DNA of 64,000 nt, from positions 4,165,001 to 4,229,000 of the forward strand of contig WPIO01000019.1 in NCBI GenBank assembly GCA_009760855.2. Reading direction: 5' to 3'. Every line of letters starts with the position of its first letter. The stretch's first letter is position 1. Shown here piece by piece: positions 43,117 to 52,106 of this stretch. The DNA is from Cristatella mucedo (lineage: Eukaryota > Bryozoa > Phylactolaemata > Cristatellidae). The notes beneath the pieces are model-generated. The model did not search any database. It worked only from the letters and a program-made list of their open reading frames with translations, and was not told the DNA's origin. Made by a program: the position numbers and the translations under genes.

Positions 43117-45262
43117 TGTATGTATGTATGTATGTATGTATGTATGTATGTATGTATGCGTGTATGTATCTCCATCTGTAACTCCACAAAGTCATAAAGA
43201 CTATGTGGTGTTACACAGGAGAGTTTTGTATAGCGCACTCACAGCCTAAGCGGCTTTCGGTACGCATTCGGTAGCCAACAGACTTCGTCTCACGCACCAA
43301 AGAGAAAGTGGGAAGCATAGCAGAGTCAGGAGAGCAGCTGAGGTAGTGAGTAGCATGGGAGTAGCAGCTCAGGACGGCTGAAAAGGATGAGCCATAGTCG
43401 GCAGTAGGAGAGTAGCTGTCGTTGCAAAAGAATTGTGGAAGCGAGTTCCACAGTCTAGGACCTGCAGAGCTAAAGCTCTGTCGCTAAGAGTCTTTAAGCA
43501 GAGGAATGGAACAGCTAATTCATTGTCCGTCATCCCATAAAAGCACTGACTCACTGCATAAGCACATAAAGGGTAATGCACGGCTCACATCATCAGATGC
43601 CCTCTGCCAACAACTAATTTGAAGAAGAGCAAACAGCAGCGACAGTCAACACATTATATAATTCATTTATATAATTCATTTATATAGCACCCCAAGAGAA
43701 CTTAATCTCTATTCAGGTGCTTCACATGTGCCTCAGGGCTCAAGCCCACGACCTCAGCCAGACCTCGGTCGGGGCGAGCACCTTAACCGCTGGACCAAAT
43801 TACACGTGCCAGTGTCGGCAAAATGGCACTGCCTTGCTAGCACTACTTTCTGGCACATAACAACGTGCAGGAATCTATCTCAGGAAAGCACAGCACATGT
43901 ACTGCCGATACTAGCCAAGGATAACCCAAGCACAATGACCACATCGGCTGAGACAGCACAAGGGAGCAATCACTTGGCCTTCAATGGCCAGTTTCCACGC
44001 AGGTTTTGGAGATTGTTCAGATAATGGAGTCAGAATGAGAATGGGAGTCGGCTCAGTATCTACAGCTCTGTCTATAGGCACCGACACATGTCGGCAGTGT
44101 GGCCTCTAGCCAGTCGTGATCACAAATCGTGACAGCTGTATTGGTCGGCCACCAGCCGAGCAGCATCGTCGTCGGCGGCTAGTAACACTGTATTGGGGAG
44201 TGGGTCAAACTGCAATGTATATAACTCAATTTTGAAGGCATGTGACGACGCATGTCTGGCGGCCCACTGCCACGCTTCCCACTGCGGGTCATCAGGAGAC
44301 ACGGCACCAGCTAGTACATTTCCAAAATAGAACATTGACTCTACTGAATACAAGAACATGCAGCTTGTCCATGTTTTGCCAACCCAGACGAATTAAAGCA
44401 TGGAGTTTCACGAGGAAACAATGTCGGTGCATGTCAGCTGGCAAGCATATGACGCAGCGTATCATCGGCCTGAACACAGCTTTGACCAACGGCGACAAGC
44501 AGCTGCGAGTTAATTAATGGCCGGCAGGGTTGGGCTGGGCCATTCACTTGCACTTGGACAGAGCGTGGGTGGCACACCTGTGGCCATTCGCTCCCGCAAG
44601 CCGCATCTCGCGATGGCGATGGCCCGATGTCACGGCGTCACACATTGGAAAGCTGTCATCCTAACCGATTTTGACGCAACTGCCCGGCTTTAGGGCAGTG
44701 AGACGATTGTTTACAAAATTCGCACGCAAGGGCTCGTGCTAACTCATCAGGTTCTCTTAGCCACTGAACGCGACGCGGTCTCAAGCCTGATGCCGTTTTG
44801 ATCACTCGCCGCTTTTTTGCAATGCTGCTACCGGGTAATCTTTTCGCAGACGAGTCCGCTGAGCAGGCGCCGCGGAGCGCTCAGCCAACACACGCAGTCA
44901 CGCTTCGGGAACTCACCTGTGTGCGAATAAGAAACCGGTACTTTCCACAAGCTGACATGTGCGCTGACTGAGGTGATGAACTTTCCCAGAGCGAGAGGAA
45001 AAAGCATGCGGAAATAGTAGCTCCACGGCGTCCGAGCCACGTCGGGGGAAGGTACCCGCCAGCATGTCAGCAAAGTCGGCAGGCAAACCACCACAGACAG
45101 CAGCTGAACAATGCTGACTGTCATCGGGTACGGAAAATCTGTGAGAAGAGTCTTGACTACTACATTTCCGACAGAACTCAGAAGGTACCAGGTTAGACAC
45201 AGCAAGACAACGCGCAGAATCTGACGGGTGGACCAGACATCCGCACCGGCCAGCACCGGCAT
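36134..45262 (-). CDS. SLC35E1: SLC35E1-type solute carrier (TPT/DMT transporter), 6 exons, complete
   Basis: Exons in gene order are 45262-44917, 41808-41738, 40389-40252, 40137-40012, 39114-38869 and 36361-36134. All are GT/AG and join in frame to about 384 aa (human SLC35E1 is about 410). The family core is intact: an N-terminal helix with [43 protein letters not shown] joining [60 protein letters not shown] and [10 protein letters not shown] with GVLMYNK. About ten membrane helices are expected, in the Golgi/ER. SLC35E1 belongs to the nucleotide-sugar and triose-phosphate transporter superfamily, but its substrate is not established. The start is the first ATG in frame (MPVLAG); an in-frame stop lies upstream. 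The cytosolic tail is short and ends DDSYYV. Confidence 0.94.
36989..37165 (+). mobile_element. SINE-B copy
   Basis: The head GCCGTGATGGCACACTAGGT is followed by AAGGCGGTTGC, box B (GTGAATTCGAACCATGC), body (AAGCGATGGTGATAGCC, AAAGGCTCTTCTG) and the tail GAGGCTGCTGAATCAGCTAG. It lies in SLC35E1 intron 5, antisense to the gene. Confidence 0.88.
37170..38868. other. SLC35E1 intron 5, remaining part
   Basis: No exon of the gene lies here. A + strand ORF (38673-38818) begins with an ATG immediately after an in-frame TGA, reads like real protein ([20 protein letters not shown]) and reaches a GTAAGT donor-like site, but matches no family I know. A decayed SINE-A-type tail lies near 38460-38520 (- strand). 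Confidence 0.35.
38869..39114 (-). CDS. SLC35E1: SLC35E1-like gene, exon 5
   Basis: 82 codons from [11 protein letters not shown] to LMYNK, between TGTTGTAG and GTGTGC. It carries the conserved FAQNVIAF and IANATKR motifs and the last membrane helices. Confidence 0.96.
39491..39640 (-). mobile_element. LINE-A extreme 3' end
   Basis: It begins with an AATGTAATGT tail remnant, then matches the 3' end of the element at 52937 (CCACAAAG-CACAAAGACTG, then GCTTTCGGTAG, then CAACAGACT and TCTCACG). It lies in SLC35E1 intron 4. Confidence 0.75.
39688..39800 (-). mobile_element. LINE-B 3' tail
   Basis: On the - strand it has AAAGCGCCTAGAAAGAGATT, AAGTTCTCTGAGGGCGCTTT, then ATCAAGTGCAATATTATTAT. This is the complete stem-loop and (ATT)n end. 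It lies in SLC35E1 intron 4. Confidence 0.85.
40012..40137 (-). CDS. SLC35E1: SLC35E1-like gene, exon 4
   Basis: 42 codons from [14 protein letters not shown] to VASTSQ, between TTGGCAG and GTAAGG, phase 0 at both ends. It encodes one membrane helix and a loop. Confidence 0.94.
40252..40389 (-). CDS. SLC35E1: SLC35E1-like gene, exon 3
   Basis: 46 codons from [11 protein letters not shown] to NIYTKK, between CCCTCAG and GTGGGC, phase 0 at both ends. Confidence 0.95.
40455..40595 (-). mobile_element. LINE-B 3' tail with a CT microsatellite grown inside the stem-loop
   Basis: On the + strand it reads ATAATACATTTGTATGGCGC, CTCGAAAGAGAACTTCATC, then about 45 bases of CT repeat (40505-40551), then AATAGGCACTTTACATAAGC. 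In other copies the last two blocks are separated by only about ten bases. It lies in SLC35E1 intron 2. Confidence 0.8.
41426..41490. repeat. (CT)n microsatellite
   Basis: A CT run interrupted twice by CCT, in SLC35E1 intron 2. Confidence 0.95.
41738..41808 (-). CDS. SLC35E1: SLC35E1-like gene, exon 2
   Basis: A 71-base exon after CTTTTGCAG. It completes Val, then [19 protein letters not shown] to QTSM, and is followed by the donor GTAATC. The KA(S/T)MP motif is diagnostic of the SLC35E branch. Confidence 0.94.
41938..42060 (-). mobile_element. LINE-B 3' tail
   Basis: On the + strand it has ATAATAATACATTTGCACAG, GAGAACTTAATCTCTTTCTA, then GGCACTTTGCATATGCTGTA and 3' UTR words. It lies in SLC35E1 intron 1. 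Confidence 0.8.
42640..42765 (-). mobile_element. SINE-B copy, diverged
   Basis: On the - strand it has box B GTAGGTTCAAGTCGTGC, then TAAGGCTC and GTGAGGCTGTTGAAC of the tail. It lies in SLC35E1 intron 1. Confidence 0.6.
43087..43160. repeat. (TATG)n microsatellite
   Basis: About 18 tetramers. It is the 3' terminal tract of the LINE-A copy that follows on the - strand. Confidence 0.97.
43087..43600 (-). mobile_element. LINE-A 3' fragment
   Basis: On the - strand the broken ORF end includes [15 protein letters not shown]-like and [20 protein letters not shown] pieces, matching the C-terminal region of the copy at 53020-53577. The simple-sequence tail here is (CATA)n instead of (ACATT)n. It lies in SLC35E1 intron 1. 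Confidence 0.85.
43660..43800 (-). mobile_element. SINE-A copy, short-head subtype
   Basis: On the - strand it has TTTGGTCCAGCGGTTAAGGT, box B GTCGTGGGCTTGAGCCC-like sequence, then the tail CACCTGAATAGAGATTAAG and TTCTCTTGGGGTGC, with the terminal ATATAAATGAATTAT duplicated. Confidence 0.88.
43810..44916. other. SLC35E1 intron 1, 5' part
   Basis: No gene or repeat family is recognised. Confidence 0.35.
44917..45262 (-). CDS. SLC35E1: SLC35E1-like gene, exon 1
   Basis: 115 codons plus one base, ending VPVSYSHT, with the donor GTGAGT (phase 1). Upstream the frame stays open for about 50 codons without any ATG, so an upstream or non-ATG start cannot be wholly excluded. Confidence 0.92.
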
Positions 45263-45494
45263 AACGCCACGACTCGTAGCCGGAGCGCATCCGGCGGATG
45301 CTCTGGAGCGGAAGTGACTGCCTCCGACTTCCTGGCCGTCGGTGTTCAAAGAGCTCTGTCTGTCGCCTGCGACGAACGGTGAAGAGTGGAAAGCGCTCCG
45401 TTAGGCTGCAATCTTGATAGGATTCTTGGGATGAGCTTTTTCGACACAAACTCATTTTCCTTCCGACCGCGCTTCTTGTTACGCCGAGGCGCCT

Positions 45495-45798
45495 ACTTAT
45501 CGCTTCCACAATTCTTACGCAACGACAACTATTCTCCTGCTGCCGACTGTGGCTCATCCTTTGCAGCGGTCCTGTGCTGCTACTCCTATGCTACTCACTA
45601 CCTCAACTGTTCTCCTGAATTTTCTATGCTTCCCACATTCTCTTTGTGGCGTGAGACGAAGTCTGCTGGCTACCGAATGTGTACCGAAAGCCGCTTAGGC
45701 TGTGAGTGCGCTATACAAAACTCTCCTGCATAACACCCACACGGTCTTTATGACTTTGTGGAGTTAAAGAAGGAGATACATTACATTCGTCGCTACCG
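45495..45798 (+). mobile_element. LINE-A 3' fragment at the 5' end of SLC35E1
   Basis: The + strand translation reads LPQFLRNDNYSPAADCGSSF, CYSYATHYLNCSPEFSMLPT and WRETKSAGYRMCTESRLG. This matches the C-terminal region of the LINE-A copy at 53020-53577, then its 3' end (GACTTTGTGGAGTTA, AGATACATTACATT). It sits 233 bases upstream of the SLC35E1 start codon in the opposite orientation, so it overlaps the promoter or 5' UTR. Confidence 0.88.
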
Positions 45799-45799
45799 A

Positions 45800-48515
45800 C
45801 GAATTTCTCGGCACATTTGCAATCTGATCAGGTGGCTGCGCCCGTCTTCGCGTACGTCGCGCCGCCGTACTTCGATCCGTAAAAATAAAGACGGGTAGAG
45901 CGAAATATGGGCATTCTGTTTACTAGAGAGCTGTCGCCGCGCGTTGTGCAATGAATGCGCCATTCGCTGGAGCAAAGGGCTTCTAAACCAACCAGCGCTA
46001 AACTAGTGGGTCTCTTGGCCGCCTGCTAACGTTTAGTAATGGCGGGAGTCTATGAGCCTTGTAAAGGACAGGAAAAACCAACGGAAGCGTATGAAAGCTA
46101 AAGCCGGCAACCAATGCAACGAATCCAGTGGCATAAAGCCATGAACTAGCGCGAGCCCTGCACGCACGAGGCCTGCACTCCTTTCCGTCCTTTCCTGCCC
46201 CACCCTCTGAAGCGCTGAAGAAGTTGTCTTTTTAGCTCGCCAAAAGTAGCATTTCTGCTCAGCGTGAAGTGCTGGACTTGCCCCGAATTTCCCGCGCCGC
46301 TTTCGCGTTGTCGCTAGATAACAATTTAATTATTTTTGTAAAGTGTGAGCGAATTTACTGAACCCGTTACGTAAGTCTTAAATACGTTTTAATTGGCTAC
46401 CATTCGAGCGATTCGACCCCATTTGGCCGCCGACTCGCCTCCTCAATGCGACTCTCGCAGAACCTCATCGAGGCACCGAGCGCTCAGGACTCGAGCGCTT
46501 GAAATGGCCAAATCTGGCGTCGGCTCGCTAGATTAACTTGAATGCGTAGTGATGACAAAAATAATAAAGTATCTGAATGCCACTCTAAGACAAATAAATC
46601 TTTTTCAAAGCACTGTAAAAGTGATGGAAATAAAGCACTCCATAGGCTAGCAATATCACGTAAAATTGTTCAGTGCCCACATGAACACAAAGGACAATCC
46701 ACACGGACAGAGCAAGCGCTGAGAAGAACGGGTGAGCTCACAGCCTCCTTTTAGATGTCAAGTCCTGTACATTTTTGTAGGTATTTGGTGCGATTGTGCT
46801 CAAATTTATTTCGGATGATTTCCGCGACATTAAACGTGAAAATAGATCCTCTTAGCATACATACTCGCATGCTTCTTTTGCTCATTAAAAATTGACACAC
46901 AAAATCTACATTATTACGGACTCTTTTTTTTTCCATCGAGGTTACAAAGCAGCTAGGGATTCTGCTGCTGCTGCTGAGATTTCCTTTCATCGTATACATT
47001 GAGTGCTGCTACTACTATGACCGTTGGTTGCATGACCAAGCTGGTGCCATATACGTCCGGAATCCGCTTGAAAGATAAAAAAAGATAAAAAGCGATAATT
47101 TCGTCGATTGTGACGGTCGGGGGGGGGGAGGGCTTAGGCAATAGGTATGGATCGTGCCCCGCTGTGGGGGTGGGGAACAAATGCTCCCTCCTCCCCCCCC
47201 CAGGCTCCGCCAGTGCATGAGAGCCTTATAGCTGCCTGCGGGCGATGCACAGTTATCTGCTGCCTTAGCTTTGACTGAAACAATAAGACCGAAAACGGAA
47301 GTTCTTCCTGCGCCAGTTATATCGACTACCAAGCCTGCGAATGCTGAAAATTCGTCAGAGTCTACTGCCGCACACGCTACCAATGTTATGGATTGATGGA
47401 CTGATGCTTTACAAGATGTCTAGCTACCATGCGATCGTGCTGCTGACATTTTCTGCACTACACGTCGTGTGAGAGTTGACAGCCCTCGCTGCTTGCCGAT
47501 GTGAAACTATGTTGCAGCATTATTCAGTGCAGAGACAGTCCGATATTTCTTACGCACTACTATGTTAAGATACCGGAGATGACTTCTGGGAAGTCTCGCC
47601 ATTTCTAAATTCCGACAACTCCTGAATTGGCGTGCCATACAAGCGAACGAATGAAACTTCTTGCTCAAACTACTCACGGCAGCCGAACGTGTTCACTTCT
47701 TTGTGTCTAACGTCTGCCACTCGGTGCATACTCAGCTAAGAGATCTCCTGGATACTCTCCAGAATTACCCATAGACTTTTCAACTGAATCTAAGGCAGAA
47801 AAGACTGGATTGGTGAGACGAAGGTTTGAATGAAAATAAGACACTGTCACACGGTTGCTCGTGCAACCGTGCGAGCACGTCTTTCCTCCCTCTGGCAGTA
47901 TGCTAATCTTGTTTTCGTTTTTAAGATCCTTAAAAGTATCTATTTACATTTGATCGAAGATAAGAAGAGGCGCTCGCCTCTACCTCCAGCCATGCATGAC
48001 TTGAAAGTCAGAAAATCTACCGGTTGAAAAGACGCATTTGAGCCCAGTTAGTAGCCACGGTGGCTGTCAGTCGTGCAGATGGAGACGAGGCACGTACAAA
48101 ATAGTTACACAAAATCCTCATTTGTAATCTATTTTGGAGCCTAAAGCGATATCGAAGCCGAATTTCGGCACCTACAGTAGCTTGTTATGTACAAATGCAC
48201 TGTTAATGATTAAAATAAGTAGAACTGAGTTTCATCGGCACAGAAATGACAGCCAATACTGTGTTTGATGATGATATTGGCCAAAGAGAAAGCATGCATC
48301 GTGAAAAGAAGCGTTCGGTTTCTTTTACTACCCAGCCACGGAAGGAATTAACTTCTAAAGGTGATGTGGAACGTTGGCATCTCACATCACTCAGATTGCG
48401 ACTGACTTGGGATTAATTAGCGGTTCCTGAATGGTAGTCCATGGGAACAGGATATGTGGTAATCTTTATTTTAGGAAGCAAAGTAGAATATCCGAAGTAA
48501 TTTTAAGTCAATTGT
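45800..48515. other. intergenic stretch upstream of SLC35E1
   Basis: The first ~500 bases are CpG-containing and may complete the SLC35E1 promoter. No gene is recognised further on. A G-rich/C-rich segment at 47092-47215 resembles one at 51146-51260. Confidence 0.4.
47092..47215 (+). repeat. unclassified G-rich repeat, copy 1
   Basis: It shares ATAATTTCGTCG, GTGACGGTCGGGGGGG and AATAGG blocks in order with 51146-51260. Class unknown. Confidence 0.5.
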
Positions 48516-48518
48516 ACT

Positions 48519-48690
48519 TGGGCGGTATTGGCTCAGCGGGTAAGGTGCTCGTTCTTCACGACCGAGGTCGTGGGTTCGAATCCCGCAGTGGGCTATCCGT
48601 TATTGCCAGCTGCAAGCGGTGGTGATAGCCCCCTAAGGCTCGTGTGCCGCTATAAAAATGAGGCTGTTAAATCAGCTAAACTATTTTTGG
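48519..48690 (+). mobile_element. SINE-B copy, best preserved
   Basis: Head GGCGGTATTGGCTCAGCGGG with TAAGGTGCTCG (box A), then GGTCGTGGGTTCGAATCCCG (box B). The body is CAGCTGCAAGCGGTGGTGAT with AGCC, and the tail is GAGGCTGTTAAATCAGCTAA. The head looks very tRNA-like, but the aminoacyl-stem partner is absent and the family body follows, so it is a SINE. Confidence 0.9.
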
Positions 48691-48699
48691 CTTTTGAAG

Positions 48700-49345
48700 T
48701 GAGGCCTTTGAAGTAAGCCGTACTCCATTTCCGGTGCTCTATATGCTTTCATGCTGTTTGTGCTTTGCGGGATGCGTTGCTGGTGCCACTGGCGTCCTCG
48801 CCTATTCAGATTGGCCAGTTGGCCTTTTCGACACTAGGCGTAAAGTCATCATGATTCGGTGGACCTGCAGCAGAGGCTTACACTATTCTCGAGTACTGGA
48901 CAGGCGTCGGAATGGCGCCTCGTGGGCATTGTGGGTGATTTTAGCGCTGGGCGTAGAACTACTCGCTTCGGGGCTTCGTTTTTCTTCAAGGGTGAATGTC
49001 AAGAAAATACTGAAAATACAAATCCAACAGTAGAATAATTGTTTAGGATACCTTTGAAGAGACGAGCATTATTGATGAGATCTGAATTGATGACAAAGTC
49101 CACACAAATGAAAGCATTAAAATGATTAGGCCAACCGCGCCTAAACCGGAAGCCGCGTATCAGAAAATATTTTTACCGATCTGTGCATCTTATGCAACTT
49201 GTGTCTCAAATTGCTAAACGGTATATCAGAGTACATGTTTACAGCCTTTTTAGGTACCTAGGTACCGGTTTTAGGTACCGGTGACTTTGAAACAGCTTTA
49301 TTTACAGTGCAGCTTTGTACCATGTAAATTACATAACCCGGCCAA
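48700..49345. other. intergenic stretch
   Basis: No gene or repeat is recognised. Confidence 0.35.
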
Positions 49346-49347
49346 TA

Positions 49348-50013
49348 CAGTCTTCTCTCGCTACTTCGCGCTTCGACTTTCACGGCTTCACTCTATCGCG
49401 GTTTTTGGAAATACGTGCGAAATATTCACTTCAAAGTTGATCGAAATAGTGAAAATGATACAGCGCACGCTCGTTTGTCTGAGTCAATTACACGCCCCTG
49501 TATTACAATTAAAATTAAAATTACTGTACGTATGGAATGCGGAAGAAGACGAAAATGCTATTGTTGAAGATACTGCACCACCTGAAGACTGTCCTGCTGA
49601 AGTCGGGCCTTCAGAGGAGTAGTAATCTGGCTCTTATTTGCTGTGCCGTACATCTCTTCATCTTAATCGCTTCATCACCAAAAGGAATATTTTCAAAGCT
49701 TGGTGTTTGCGCCTAAGAATTGTGTGTGCAATTAAATGTATAAAAATAACAAAACTATGTTTGCAACGTCTAATATACCTTATTTTGTCCAATATATTTG
49801 GTAATACGAGTGTAATGGTGACTAAAGGGTTGGTATTTCATTTCCGGAGGGCTCTAATAATGTTAAAAACCGGATTTAGAGGGTCACAAACAGGTCGTCT
49901 ATGCTCTAAGTACAAAAATATTCAATTTATAAATAACGAATCCTACTTTGCGGAAATTCTTCTGTCGCGGCAGAGTCTGGAACGGACTAAATGTGATAAA
50001 CGAGGGTCGACTG
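49348..50013 (+). mobile_element. pogo/Tigger-like DNA transposon, internally deleted, 666 bp
   Basis: It is bounded by TA on both sides (49346-49347 and 50014-50015), the target duplication of Tc1/mariner-pogo elements. The left end reads CAGTCTTCTCTCGCTACTTC and the right end, on the - strand, CAGTCGACCCTCGTTTATCA, an imperfect terminal inverted repeat with the CTCGC/CTCGT core typical of Tigger ends. Inside, the + strand has a short acidic coding remnant (NAEEDENAIVEDTAPPEDCP, then two stops), consistent with the C-terminal end of a transposase. It lacks the DDE domain and so is non-autonomous. Confidence 0.75.
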
Positions 50014-50019
50014 TACTTG

Positions 50020-50655
50020 ATGGATTGACGTACAATTTTAAAAGTGAGTTCAGCTCTTCTTGTGGGCCACTGCATGAGTTCATTTCTGATTTCTATTAGA
50101 TAAGTGTTGCTGCAATAGCAGATAATAAAATTCAAGGCTGGTTGACAAGATGTATACCAAAACTTGTCCAATCAGCAAGTCGTCAAGTCCTTCTCCAAAA
50201 ACTTGGCACTGCTATTCAGTTTATCTGTCCTTGTTTATTCTTTATTGATGTGCCTTGCATAATAATGCAGGGCCCGTCAATAAATTCCCTGATATGCTGC
50301 TCTAAATGACAAGTATAACTCCTTTGCCACAAACGCAGCGCATTTAAGTAGTGAGAGCCCTTTAACTGGTGCTGTTGCTAGTCCTTACACCTTTAATCCA
50401 CAGATTATGATACGTCAGGTTCCTAATGATTATACAACTGCGGCGTCGCTAAGAATCTCCAGCACCATCACACTCGGGCTCAGGATGCCAGCGGTTCGGT
50501 TCTATATGCGTTTGTCACGTTACTACTACAAGCTTATTTGGTATGGAGTCCTGGGAAGAAGCCCTACCTAAAGCTACTTACCTCGTTGTGCATTCGTCGT
50601 TCTGCTTATGAATTATGTTAAGAGGCTCTAAAAAGCCTCGGCTAACCTTGACGTT
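50020..50655. other. intergenic stretch
   Basis: No gene or repeat is recognised. Confidence 0.35.
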
Positions 50656-50662
50656 ACATAAA

Positions 50663-50815
50663 GACCAGGGGTAAGGTTACTTGCCTTTCATGACCCAGGT
50701 GGTGAGTTCGAATCCTGCGGTGGACGATTCGTCATTGCCAACTGCAAGCAGTTTTAATAGCCGTTAAGACACTCCTGCCGCTATACAAATGAAGCTATTG
50801 AACCAACTAACTTTT
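50663..50815 (+). mobile_element. SINE-B copy
   Basis: GGGGTAAGGTTACTTGCC, box B GTGAGTTCGAATCCTGCGG, body AACTGCAAGCAG, AATAGCCGTTAAG, tail GCCGCTATACAAATGAAGCT. Confidence 0.85.
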
Positions 50816-51145
50816 AACTTACACTTTAAATCTTACGACAGCGTTCGCTAGGTTCCTATTTTGGGATGACAGCTCTGGGTATATTCGCAGCACTTCCAGT
50901 GAGATTTAAAAGTGGAGGCCTTTGGCTCAGAGAAAATTACCCAGGAGATCAGAAAAGTGTCTCAATCAGTAGTCGAGCCAGAATTTTCATCTGGGGGCAA
51001 TACCTCTGAAATTTGTGTATAGGGTTAAGACTGAAATTCTTCATGTAGGCTGAGCTAGACTCACGATTAATGAAAAATTATTGCGCAAGATCGCAGTTTT
51101 AATTCGACAGGAACTCGACGATTGCTCTTCTAGTGGAATAAGACA

Positions 51146-51260
51146 TAATTTCGTCGTCGGTGACGGTCGGGGGGGCGTAGGAATAGGGGCGGCTCAGATC
51201 ACAGCTGTCCTGTAGGGGGAGGGCAAATGTCGCTGCCCTATACCTGCCTAAATTCTTAGC
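51146..51260 (+). repeat. unclassified G-rich repeat, copy 2
   Basis: See 47092-47215; the same ordered blocks are present with substitutions. Confidence 0.45.
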
Positions 51261-51770
51261 CAAAAGCTTTAATGCCCAAGCTACCCTAGGATTGTAAGCA
51301 AAGGAAGCAAAGTGGACGGATGTTGACCCTGAATGTTTTATCCGACGAGAGAGCCTTTGGCGACATTTAACCAGTGGAATGACTTTTCCAGATCATCCGT
51401 GCCTCGGTAGCCGAAACTGCACACAAATATCTCTCAAATCGGAGCATTGGCGAGCTCCGATAGTAACTCTTTAGTACCACAATTACTCCGAAATTCAGCC
51501 AGCTGGCGATGAAATTTTTAAAGATTACTAACCTAAAGCAATTTATGAGTTCGAACTGTTGTTGAGGTACTCGGCAATAGGAGTATGAGGCTAATATATC
51601 AGCGCTTTATAAGCGCCGTCGTATACATCATGTAATAATTATCGTAGCCCGGAGCAGGTATTCTTAGCAGTTGCCGAAAGGAGAATCTCGGCCCAGTTTA
51701 CGGACCGGCCGAAAAGGTGCGGCGTGATGTCTCGATCACGCAGAGACCAAGAAATTGAGAAGATACTTTA

Positions 51771-52106
51771 TTAATACGGCGCTCGGTAATTTGCGTCCTT
51801 GCCATCGCCTCGCCCAGCTTCTTTCTTAAGTATCCACCGCACAGTGAGTCGCCCGAGGGACTCGCTCGGGCCTCCACACTGAAACGCGTCAGTCGGCATC
51901 AATCGGACTTGGATTGTGGCTGCCGGGATAAGCGACTCCGGAAATGCAAAAACTGAGAATCGAACGCCTCGGTTGCGAGAGTGGCTGTACTCTCGAGGCG
52001 CGATTCCTACTTGGAATCGCGCCTCGAGCGTTATCAAAACAAGCCGATTAGGCCACGGCTGACAGACGCAGGAGCCAGCAGGCGGCGGCGGCGCCATAGG
52101 ATTCAA
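51771..52106 (-). CDS. uncharacterised open reading frame, 111 codons
   Basis: On the - strand it starts MNPMAPPPPAG and contains RFSVFAFPESLIPAATIQVR and GRLTVRWILKKEAGRG. The stop TAA overlaps an AATAAA signal (51767-51772). No family is recognised. A perfect 37-base palindrome falls inside the frame. It could be the last exon of a gene, a retrocopy, or chance in GC-rich DNA; the AATAAA at the stop is the main reason to keep it. Confidence 0.25.
   Translation of the reverse strand: MNPMAPPPPAGSCVCQPWPNRLVLITLEARFQVGIAPREYSHSRNRGVRFSVFAFPESLIPAATIQVRLMPTDAFQCGGPSESLGRLTVRWILKKEAGRGDGKDANYRAPY
51992..52028. repeat. perfect palindrome: 16-bp arms, 5-base loop
   Basis: The left arm CTCGAGGCGCGATTCC (51992-52007) and the right arm GGAATCGCGCCTCGAG (52013-52028) are exact reverse complements around TACTT. 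Confidence 0.97.

Noticed and set aside
45263-45420. Upstream extension of SLC35E1 exon 1 (TTG start at 45349)
   Set aside because: The frame is open but has no ATG between an in-frame TAA and MPVLAG; a non-ATG start is less likely than the ATG at 45262.
48519-48600. Possible functional tRNA gene (good box A and box B)
   Set aside because: The sequence continues into the SINE-B body shared by five other copies, and the acceptor stem does not pair. It is a SINE head.
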